A stretch of DNA of 64,000 nucleotides, taken from Synchiropus splendidus. Its lineage: Eukaryota > Chordata > Actinopteri > Syngnathiformes > Callionymidae. The position numbers and the translations under genes are program-made. The notes beneath the pieces are model-generated. The model searched no databases and had not been told where the DNA came from. It saw nothing but the letters and a program-made list of their open reading frames with translations. Positions 10,301 through 19,400 of this stretch are shown piece after piece (position 1 is the stretch's first letter; every line of letters starts with the position of its first letter). The DNA is taken from contig NC_071342.1 of the NCBI RefSeq assembly GCF_027744825.2, positions 20,184,001-20,248,000 on the forward strand, in the 5' to 3' direction.

Positions 10301-12950
10301 GACTACAATCGACGTGATGACGTGCACTGACCTGCTATCAGCTCCACGAACACAACTGGGGTCACGCGGGCTACAGCAGAACTAAGCTAACAAGTGCCTC
10401 CCCCCCCCCACAATTCTACCGTGCCACACAAGGTAAAGCAAGCTCAACGGCCAAAGTTTAATATTGACAGAGTCGGGTCATACAGTGACAAACGCCTTGT
10501 AGCGCTCCACTGCTCACGCCGGGACCACGATAAGAGGCTCCGACCTTTCTTGAACCAACATACAGGAGTGCTACTTTGATTTGGCTGCCACATTTCCACG
10601 CCAATCATTCCGGCAGTGAAACCAGTAAACCTTTATAATTGAGGGTGTGAGAAAAGCATTAACAAGCTATCAATCAATAAGAACATTCCAGCAAATTATA
10701 GAGCGCAAACTAGTCATTCAGCCTGGTGCTAATATCGTCTGTAATTGAGGGGAGTGTTGCCTGAGAAACTTCCAAATTTGAGAAACCATACAGACCATCT
10801 TTCTTCCCGTTGTTAGGATGGCAAACACCAGTCCAAGATAATCGCTGGTTTCATTTCAGGATTCAGATCATGAATTGTTTTTGTGAAGCTGACATAAACC
10901 AGTTTGACCTTCAATTTGAGTGACAAATAAAACACACATCAAGAATGACACAGAACACCCACGCAGAAGAACGTATGTACAGACTGGGAAGGATTTACCC
11001 AAAGATGCTTTGTTTACAGTTTAGTATGAGATGGAGACAAAACAGGTAAGAGACAACAGCCCTAAAAGAAAGGAGGCATCACAAGATCATCATTCCATGA
11101 GCATGAGGTGCCTGGTTTGACTCTATGACTCAACAACTTACCCACAAGTGACATGTTTCCCCGGTGAACGTCACCTAAAATGTTGTGTGCAGAGCAGTCT
11201 AACTCATAATATTGACTCATTCAAATTCAAACAGAAATAAGCTTCAGCCTAAGAAGCCGGTGTTTGATTTGTGCAGCATAACGCTGTGTCATTCAACACA
11301 GGGCAGTATTAAACACACACACACATTACCTCTAATGGGATCTCCCAGTTTAACAAAGGGTAAAATGAATACTGAGAACGTGTTCACAGCGGCACATAAA
11401 AAACGTCACTGCTTATGGATGTGTATGTCTGTGTGTACTTGTTTATTTGTCCTTGTGTGGACCAATCCCTGACAAAGCACTTCCTTGCCGGTTCCCACGA
11501 GGTAAAGCCGCAATTTGAGGATGAGTACTTCAAAATAACTGGGTCATTATAATTGGGTTTTAGTTTGGTTCTGTTAAGAAGGGTCCTGGTTTAGGAAAGC
11601 CACTTGTTTTGGCTGGTCAGGTTTAGGGTGGGAGGCCGGGGAAAGGGTTATAGCAAGGAGAAACCTAAGATAGAGATACAAACATAAATATGTGCGGCAG
11701 GGCGGCTACAACTACGACAGCTGCTGAGGCTTCGGTACCACCGGGACAACAAACTATACAAACCACATTTTCAGCAGTTAAAAGTTTCAAAACAGCACTT
11801 AACACTATACAAGTGTTAACTATTTACAACACTACAATCAGAAGAGTCTCACGTCAACCAGTACATAACATATACCAACAAGTTCACCAACTGTTTAAGT
11901 TGTGAAAAGTCAACTGTCAATATGGCAATAATTAAACACACACCTAGTGTTTTACGACAATCTACAGATAGTTTTCTGTTAATAATAATAACCGGGGATG
12001 TGTGTTGGGTCAACAAGACATTGACAGGTTCACTATTAGTTAAGATAGTAGGTGAACTATCTAAAATAGTCGTCAGTTGCAGACCCAGTGTGTGTGTATA
12101 TAGAGAATGTATGTGGGTTGGATGGGACAGTGTTACATGATTGTTGTGCATGATGTTGTACTTGAGGAACAGCGTTTACATGATCAGAATTTTTGTACAG
12201 GTTGAGTCAAGACAAGACATGATGGAAGATTTTGTGAGAGCCTTTTGGGCTTCCATTTTAATTTACCTCGACCGTGGATCAAGGATCAGAACTGTCAGTA
12301 AAAGACAGTAAAGCTTTAACTGGATCGTGTTTACACGAGATATGTTTGCTCAAGCTGCCAAGTTGACACGAAGATTATGTTGTCATATGTCTGTTTGAGT
12401 GACTCCACAACTTCTGGGAACATTTTGGATCCACTCACAAAAGCTGGACTAAATAGGGGGTTTGTGTAAACGCTCGTTGTTTACACTATCCACACCAGCA
12501 CGAGTGTCAGTTAGAGGGTTAAAAGTCGAACTTGATAGTCAATGTCGTGTCAACTCAAAAAAGGCGGTCAACTTTCTGTATGCGGCCACTTGACACAACG
12601 AAACTAATGTTTCCGGTGCTGGACGTTAACCGCCAAGTTCGACGCGGTAGAACCAGTGTTGCTCACAGAAGTTGAGGTGTTCCCAAACAGGTGATTTGCT
12701 AACTGTTACTGCGTTATATGCAGCCGTGGCAGAAGGTTTCAGAAGACACAACATTTGGATTTAACTGGGATGATTAATAAAGACTTGAATGTCCGCCATC
12801 GCTCATAAAACATGAGCTAACTTTCTACTTCGCTGACCGATCGTGATTTTAGCACTAGCACCTACGTCGATGCTAATAGCAAGTTAGCTTGAAACTTGAA
12901 ACTCACCTGTCCAGATTCTGTTGCATGGCCACCGCCGTCTCTTCCGCCAT
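1234..12950 (-). CDS. marchf5: Mitochondrial E3 ubiquitin-protein ligase MARCHF5 (6 exons)
   Basis: Coding exons in transcription order are 12907-12950, 6563-6765, 2309-2439, 2059-2242, 1416-1582 and 1234-1350. They sum to 846 nt, or 281 residues plus stop (human MARCHF5 is 278). All junctions are GT-AG and the phases agree. A RING-CH finger of the C4HC3 type spans residues 17-71 (C17, C20, C36, C38, H46, C49, C68, C71). Hydrophobic membrane segments follow, the first at about 101-125. The C-terminus ends in PEQEEA. The known protein sits in the mitochondrial outer membrane with several transmembrane helices and ubiquitinates fission, fusion and signalling factors such as DRP1, mitofusins and MAVS. 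The start was chosen at the ATG beginning MAEETAVAMQQNLDR, which joins in frame to the RING exon. cpeb3 lies head-to-head. No broken residue was seen. Confidence 0.97.
1416..1582 (-). CDS. marchf5: marchf5 exon 5
   Basis: 167 nt, entering after one base of a split glycine codon and ending in phase 0 after TIL. Reads IGCPVPRIPAEASPLADHVS and continues through a membrane segment. Its donor is GTGGGT; the 65-bp intron to exon 6 is 1351-1415. Confidence 0.95.
1680..1885. repeat. Internal fragment of the hAT family also found at 52968-53634
   Basis: This part of marchf5 intron 4 matches the reverse complement of about 53125-53310 nearly base for base. It covers the stretch from CCATAGTTCAA through the block around GAAACATTGA to AACTCCACTGA. 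Terminal repeats are absent here, so only the internal portion of the element survives. Confidence 0.7.
2059..2242 (-). CDS. marchf5: marchf5 exon 4
   Basis: 184 nt, phase 0 in. Reads VVGHKEGLDVMERADPLF and then a hydrophobic segment followed by RLWRKYSNKLQIL. The donor GTCAGA follows a single G of the split glycine codon. The intron to exon 3 is 66 bp (2243-2308). Confidence 0.95.
2309..2439 (-). CDS. marchf5: marchf5 exon 3 (first membrane segment)
   Basis: 131 nt encoding PVVYVLDLSDRLISKAG and the hydrophobic stretch containing AAAGIMVGSIYWTAVTYGAV. It begins with two bases completing a split glycine codon and ends in phase 0 at CAG. Confidence 0.95.
2440..6562. other. marchf5: marchf5 intron 2 (4.1 kb)
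   Basis: Long intron with no recognisable nested gene. It holds a short CT microsatellite near 4173-4192 and a partial hAT copy at 5770-6075. Open frames such as 4632-4949 lack family resemblance or supporting signals. Confidence 0.7.
5770..6075. mobile_element. Partial hAT-like element (same family as 52968-53634)
   Basis: The right end reads GCCCATCCCTA at 6065-6075, identical to the right end of the intact copy at 52968-53634. Internal blocks, including CAACAAATTCT, GGTCAAAGTATTAGTGAA and GGAGAGAGAATTGTG, match that copy's reverse complement. The left end and a middle section are missing, so this is a deleted derivative. Confidence 0.7.
6563..6765 (-). CDS. marchf5: marchf5 exon 2 (RING-CH domain)
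   Basis: 203 nt carrying the entire C4HC3 RING-CH finger. Spacing C-x2-C-x15-C-x-C-x7-H-x2-C-x18-C-x2-C is intact, so an active zinc-binding E2-docking domain is expected. The exon ends with the first base of the split glycine codon after FPKL. Confidence 0.97.
7083..7575. mobile_element. hAT-like nonautonomous element with 8-bp target duplication
   Basis: The left end reads CAGAGATGTGGGAC and the right end, reversed, reads CAGAGGTGGGAG. The flanks GTTAGTCC (7075-7082) and GTTAGTTC (7576-7583) are an 8-bp target duplication with one mismatch. Both ends are rich in the GACTTGACTC motif seen in a common fish hAT MITE group. Length is 493 bp and it has no transposase. Confidence 0.78.
8500..9060 (+). 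mobile_element. 3' end of a LINE retrotransposon with a doubled terminal segment
   Basis: Across shifted frames the plus strand encodes remnants typical of the C-terminus of an RTE/L2-type LINE reverse-transcriptase ORF: RWFGHVQR near 8590, then LELPGRRWRGRPKRR and MEVVKEDM. A ~150-bp terminal segment occurs twice, at about 8640-8795 and 8861-9005, separated by a GAA-rich tract at 8800-8855. Stops and frameshifts show it is dead. The exact LINE clade is uncertain. Confidence 0.65.
8800..8855. repeat. GAA/AAG microsatellite
   Basis: Purine-only run of GAA and AAG units, probably grown from the LINE's 3' tail. Confidence 0.85.
11431..11656. repeat. Dispersed repeat of the GTGGGGACC family, copy A
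   Basis: This stretch matches the reverse complement of 40062-40318 along almost its full length. Shared blocks include TGTGTACTTGT at the start, CAATTTGAGG versus CAGTTTGAGG, TTTAGTTTGGTTC, and GGGGAAAGGGTTAT at the end. The family is common in fish introns and is often flanked by CA repeats; its class is unclear. Confidence 0.7.
12907..12950 (-). CDS. marchf5: marchf5 exon 1 (start codon)
   Basis: 44 nt from ATG to AG at the donor GTGAGT, encoding MAEETAVAMQQNLD plus two bases of an arginine codon. It is too short to stand out as an open reading frame. It was identified by its in-frame splice to the RING exon and by resemblance to the vertebrate MARCHF5 N-terminus. Confidence 0.9.
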
Positions 12951-15670
12951 GTCCTACGTGAAGGGAGCTCGATTTAAACACAGTTTTTCCGCAGAAACGT
13001 GGCTCACCGGTGCAACATATGAGAGATAGAAAGCAGCAGCGGAGCTAACGTTACCGCTACAACAGCACAGGCCTCCTTGTTGACACGGGGCGTCCGCTGC
13101 AGACGACGCGATCACTGGGTCCGGAACTGTTCCTCGGCCATGGCGGATAGTCTGTCAAACCTAAACCTTGGTTGTTCTAAAACCACTTTCTTCGCTGAGA
13201 ATGCTCTTGTCTACCTTCAACATCAGTGTGACCGCTTGACTCCATTGACAGTCAAACTCCTGACGTAACGTTTAAGAGCTCAGCTGTGCACTGTGACGCC
13301 ATCACAACAACGCCCGGCCTCATGGGAAGTGTAGTTTTATTTCAAACGCCGCTTTAAACACTCTGTGCATACATACGTAGCTTCCCTGTATACGACGCAA
13401 AATGTATTTGATTTAATTTAAAGCTCAAACCACAAGGTTTTCAGTCAGTGTTGAGTTTTGCTTTTTGCAGTTTGTGAGAGGAATTGGATAAAAGGCGTGA
13501 TCACTGAACTTTTGCATGTTTTGTTTTTGCGCAAAACAATGTCTTTGTGTTTTAGATTAGACGTTTTTTTTTATTTGTATCAACAATGCTGTTATCGATA
13601 ATAATGCCGCAGTAACTATAATATGTCAGACGGAAATCTCAATAGAATTTCCTGTCCTGCACTGTTTGTACGATCTAGCACTACGCATGAAGGAAGCCTG
13701 AGGTGGCTCAGGCACCTTTCAGAGTGTTTACACTAGGAGGTGAGGTGTTCAAGCCACTCATCAAACATTTTTGTATTATTGAACAATCTGTAGTGGTAAA
13801 TTAAACATTTATATGGTCTCTGTGTTGCTCTGTCTCCTTTGCCTGCACAGCAAAATACAATAAACCATCTGGTTTTCACCTTAAAATGTACCTCTGTTTG
13901 AAACATTTCAGATTCAAATTTATTGCCATGGTCAGTGGGGATCCCACCAACTAGGAAAGTGTTTTGGAATAAAAATTAAAAAAAGGCTATTCACGAATTC
14001 AACAGTCTGAAAAGCACCTAATGCTGTATGTGATTCATGTAACCATTAATCTTTTTATTAGCAGGTGATTATTTTGTTTCATTTATTTATTTATTTTTGT
14101 TCATTATTGCACAATTTACCAAGACACTTTCCTCGGTGAGATCCTCACTAACAATGGCAATAAAGCTGATTCTGACAGTTGTCAACATAAAACCATGTCG
14201 TGGTTTGACTTTGATATACACTCTAGGCGTCTTTGTCTGTTCACTCTTTTGATAAGCACTTGGAGCAGCATACAGTACTCGACCCCCTCGTCTTATCTCA
14301 CTGCAGCAGCTTCGCCTTCCGACGAGAGCAGAGAGTTCACTACAACTACCAGCAGCCTCTGCGCCATCATCCATGCGCCGCAGTCAATCAGCTGTTGAAG
14401 CAACTGCTGACTGTCTCGGCACCAGCTCGTTTGTCAAACCCAAACCCCGGCGAGGCGAGCAGGAATATCGCTGCTTTCAGAGTCCACAAAGGGGGAACGA
14501 TAAAGGTAATGCAACTTGACTTTCCGCGCCATCGCTCGTGCTGCGTTGTGCGTGTCGTTTGGTCGCTTTTTGGAGCCGCACACATATGGATTAAAGAGGG
14601 GGATTCGCGACATGAAAGGCACCGGGAGACTCGATCAGTCGCTGGATGGGTAAAGGTCATGTTTTTGGTGTTGTGTTGAGGCAAAAGGGCAGGTGTGTGG
14701 GTGTGGGGTGGTGGTGCTGTGGGCTGCCGATAGTGCTGTTTGGTGACCTTGGAAGGAAAAAACAACAACATGGATTAAGCAGCCAGTGTGTTCACCCTCG
14801 TCTCCACGAATCGCCTTTTAAACTGTTAATAGTATATTTGTCATTACACTGCTGTGCCATGACACCGGCCGTTTGCTTGCCGTTTTACTACTTTTAAGGC
14901 CTGGCTGGGTGTTAGCTGCAGGGTGATCTCCTTATCAACACTTTACAGCCTTTAACAACTTAATTCTTACTTAACGTTTAAAGGTTTGTTTAATAAAAAC
15001 GCTACAACGTGGGTGACCCTCGTTAATACGCACCTGCTGACTTGTTAATAAATGTAATAAATGTAATGCGATGCGAGTAACTCAAGTAATCCTTCGTTCG
15101 GACTTGAAAATTCCTCTTTAATGTATAATATTTATGTAGTATATCGCCGTTTTAGTTCTGTGGGTGGGAGAAGTGCTGACTACAGTGCGGGACTCTGCCT
15201 CAAAATGCGCAAAATGTACTGTGTTGCAAGGTATTTGTACTCGTTTTGATCGTGATAGCTTTTAATATTTCGATGATTCCTTCGTAAAAGTAGTTATTGG
15301 TGCGCGTCGAAGCGCATATAAGTGCGTCACCGGAGCGTGTTATTTCTGGAAGTTGTGTTAAAAACGTATCTAATAGTGGTAGAAGGTAACCTTGTTGAAG
15401 GACAGCTGTATTTACTGACGTATGCAAATGAAGGCAGGGGAGGTCCCTGAGCAAAACACACATGAAATCAGGTTCACATCGCAGCTCTTGCGTGGAAGGA
15501 GAGAAGCCGAGACGTGGCGTGTTTTTTTTCTTGGATTTTTTAGTTCTTACTCGTCTCTTCGGATAAATGGGAGATCGCGTCTTGTTGTGCGGTTACCTGC
15601 TCCCTCTGACGTCATAGCACGATAGCGTTATAAGAGCTCCGTGTTTCCACTCGTTGCAGCTCAGCAAACC
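12951..15670. promoter_or_regulatory. Divergent marchf5/cpeb3 upstream region
   Basis: The two start codons face away from each other, 2.7 kb apart. The left part (about 12900-13150), just upstream of the marchf5 ATG, is relatively rich in CpG and should hold its TSS. The middle (13400-14100) is AT-rich. A GC-richer block at about 14290-14510 ends at a plausible donor (AAAG/GTAATG at about 14507) and could be a non-coding first exon of cpeb3. TTGCAG at 15653-15658 is a plausible acceptor just before the cpeb3 ATG. No TATA box was assigned. Confidence 0.45.
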
Positions 15671-16489
15671 ATGCAGGATGATTTACTGATGGACAAAAAC
15701 AAAGCCCAACCTCACCATCAGCCAGATCAATTAGACCCTCCTCCTTCCACCCCGACCCCGTCACTGGAGCCGTCTTCCTCTTCGTCGGGATCCGAGAGCC
15801 CTTCGACGAGCAGCAGCAGCAGCAGCAGCAGCAAGGAGAAAGTGGCCATGGAGTCGCCGATCCTGCCCGGGTTGAACTTCCACCAGCAGCCGCAGGACGC
15901 CAGCAGCGGCTCCCTCTCCTCTCCTTCCTCTTCGTTCGGCAGCACTTGGTCCACGGGGAGCGCCAACGCCGTGGACGACAGCTTTTTCCAGGGAATACCG
16001 TCGGTGAACGGGACCATGCTGTTCCCAAACTTTCCCCATCCTGTCAACCCCGTTTTCGGGGCCAATTTCTCCCCTCAGATGGGTCTGGCTCCCCAGTCCC
16101 AGCAGCAGCAGCAGCAGCAGCAGCACAGACGGTCCCCTGTCAGTACCGGCCAGGGCCCCTTCCCCCAGAGAAACGCTTATCAGACCATCATCAACAACAG
16201 CAAGGGCTCTTCTTCTGCTGCTGCTGCTGCGTCCTCGGCTTGGAATAACCACCAAAACGCCGCCTGGAGCTCGGCAGCCTCCAACCCCTGGAGCGGACTA
16301 CAGGCGGGTCGAGACCCGCGCCGAGGAGTCGGGATGCCGTCACCTCTAAACCCGATCTCGCCGATGAAAAAGCCCTATTCGAGTAATGTCATCGCGCCCC
16401 CCAAATTCCCGAGGCCAGGTCCGCTCCCGACCAAGCCGTGGATGGATGACGGCGCCTTCAGGAACGACAACAACGTCATGCCTTTTCAG
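15671..16489 (+). CDS. cpeb3: cpeb3 first coding exon (low-complexity N-terminus)
   Basis: 273 codons in phase 0, from MQDDLLMDKNKAQ to MPFQ at donor GTGAGA. Contains Ser-, Gln- and Ala-rich runs built on CAG/AGC and GCT repeats, plus the conserved islands FGSTWSTGSANAVDDSFFQG and SNPWSGLQAGRDPRR. In CPEB3 this region is prion-like and drives assembly and repression. An in-frame upstream ATG at 15641 would add MFPLVAAQQT. I prefer 15671 because it matches the family start and because the upstream stretch contains a candidate splice acceptor. Confidence 0.95.
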
Positions 16490-19400
16490 GTGAGACTCAT
16501 TCACTTGCACTTAGCTTTACCTGCTGCCACACTTTGAGTTGACGTGTGCGGAGGACGGGTTTACAATGAAAAAAAAAACAAACTCAGTTTACTGATAGGT
16601 GTGATTTGACTTGAAATATACAACTCCGCTTCCCCTGATTTTATTATTAATAGATAAATGAATATCAATTACTTCGCGTCTTTCCCAAATAAATATTAAT
16701 TCTTTCTAACGTCGAAATTGAGGTAATAGTTCCACAGTACCTGAACTTCCCACAGTTACTCGTATCCTATTGGACGGGGGTGGAAAGTGGGCGGGCTAAG
16801 CACCAGGAAGCGGAAGTCGTTGTTTATTAGTTTTTAATCTTGAAATGTGAAATGCTACGTTGTTCGTTTTTCAAGTAAAATAAACATTTTACACACTGGC
16901 CCACGTGTGAAGCGCAAACAAAATAGAAAAAAAAATGGATAAAAAATGAATCAAAGAATGATTTCAAGAACGGCAGTTTCCTGTTTTTATATCACACGTC
17001 ATTTTGTGTCACTTTTTCACTAAAAAATAAATGAAAAATTGATGCGATAAAGTACTCTTACTGGTAATGTTTGGAAGCAAGTCATAGGTCAAAATGCGGT
17101 TTTAAAAAAGTCACAAATTGGGTTTAAAAATGGTTCCTTTTATGTGTAGAGAATTTGTTTACCTGACAGAAATGGTTCTAATGTAAATTTAAATTTATGG
17201 AATAATAATCTAATCTAATCTAGTACTGAATGAGTCAAGCGTATGTTGCGCTACCTAGAAATGCTACACCACCGATGATGATGTCAGTGCTGCTGGGTGG
17301 TGGAGGAAATCTAAAGTGACCCGGGCACTCCAGCCTGTGGAGGGGAAAATAATTGTGCACGTCAGTCAGCCCGTCTTTATTCTCCTTCCTCCGCCGCAAG
17401 GTTGGATGTCTTCCTCTCGACTTGGCCAGCAGCTTGAAGTATCACCAGGGGACTGGGTCAGGAGGTCACCCCCCCCGTCTGTAGTGTTGTGCGTTTACTG
17501 AAGTGAAAGTGTGACAAACAAAGACGACGGTGAAAAGTGGCTTCACTGTGGCACTTGTGGGTTCTACTTGAGAACTTCTCATTTTAATAAAATTCTGAGT
17601 AAAACCCGTCCAGAAAATAAGCTACACCAATTACCGGTTCAAAGACAAATAATGATTGAACAACTTTCCGAGCTGTGGACCTGGCTAGACTTATCTTGTC
17701 CGGAATACCTCCAGAAATTGGTCGTAACATGCAAACAGGCATGTGTAACCGACAAGTGCAAGACAAATTAGATAACCATCTAACATGTCAGAATCTGTTC
17801 CCGTCTTGAGTCATGTCATGGCTCTGCTCAGTCCACATGCAAGGATGTGATGTTGAAATACTGTATATCTGTTGATCTCAAAAGTTCCCCACAGGTGAAA
17901 TCCAATTTAATCTAACTTCTCTCCGTTTATCGCAACTACGGCGTTACGATAAAACCTCCTGTCTGTCATAAAAAAAGCTACCAAGAGGTTATACTAACTC
18001 TCAGTTAGCTAACTCTGTCTGTCTGTGATGAAGTGAGACTTGTACTCATACTTGTGCTTGACGTTTTTAACTTCAGTAGGAAGTTCTCTGACCCTCTTTG
18101 AACAACTCACAATGCAGACAGACCAAGAAAGTGAGCCACAATCTGATAACAGCTGTAGTCTAATCTGTCGCAGCAGCTTGACCAGTCTGGGGGACATAAG
18201 TTTAAGGATTGTTATTTCAGGCTAGCAGTTTTGCTGTGGGAAGGGTTTTTCTTCTGGCAACTGCAAGATGCTGCTTTTTTTTTTTGGAATGTCCTGTCCA
18301 GGCTGGAGAAGAGATCCTTCTATAGCAGGTGAAACTGAAGTATCTTGAAGTCTTGTTCAAGAGAGAGGGCAGCAGTGTCGTCTGAAAGAACAATGTCTCA
18401 GATTCAAGCATTTGAATCTACTTTTAACCTCCAAGTGTCTTGAATTGAATTGAAAAGAAAATCAAGTTGCCCTTCTTGAAACGTCTCACCTTGAAATCAT
18501 GGCGCTAAACTTCAATTTTGGATTCAAAAAAGCATGCTGTCTAACCCTGCTATTTTAAAGGTGAAAATGGATGAGCTGGGGTCAGCCGTGGTGGCAGCCT
18601 ACTGCTAATGAAGGCATGTTTCAAATGACATCATCCTGAAGAAGCTTCAAGAGAAACTGACCCATATGCTTTGTACTAATGTGCAAAATATGGAAAACCA
18701 GCTAAAATACAATTTACTCAAGAGCTTCTTGTGATGCTGAATGAGAAGGCAAATTGTGCGATGTCATCCTCACACGGAGCTGCGGGACAATAACAGCCAT
18801 AATTGGTGAAGAGTTATCACCAGCGTGTGAGGTCAGGGTGCCACATGTCAACCTTCTTGTTTACTGAAGGGAAGCAAAGTGCTGAGCCAGGCAGCAGGCG
18901 CTGCATGCACGGCACCGCCCTGTCACGTGGCCGTGGTTGACAGGTGACACTTGTTGTCATTCCACACAGGAGTATCCTTCAGATTGTACCATCCGCTCGG
19001 CGTCCACATGCTGGTCCGTGGCTGTCTGTGGCTGAGAGAGTGCGGAATGTGAGGAATTCAACTTAACATGTCAGCGTGAGGCTTAAGACAGCAGGTCACA
19101 TGACAGTCTGGGAGAGATTTGAAATGATGATGGGCGTTGCGATACCTGCCTCTGGGATCACAATCGCTGCGTGTTGAGCGCTTAAGCTTTGCAGTTTCAC
19201 GGATGACCTGCGAGTCAGGGAGCTGCCTCATGGTCATGCAAAACAGGAGGTTGTTGAGGGTGTAACCAGGATGACTCAGGGTTGAAAGTGAATGTGGTTA
19301 AGCTTGTTTCTAGAGTCAGTCGTCCAGGAATCCCTGAATGTGTTGCCTTGACCTCTAAACCTTGGCAGGGTGTTGAATGAACCCAATTCTATAAGATGAG

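Larger units (their letters stand above)
6766..12906. other. marchf5: marchf5 intron 1 (6.1 kb)
   Basis: Large first intron. It contains a bounded hAT element (7083-7575), a LINE tail (about 8500-9060) and a member of a dispersed GTGGGGACC-type repeat (11431-11656). The remainder shows no gene or RNA that I can recognise. Confidence 0.7.
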
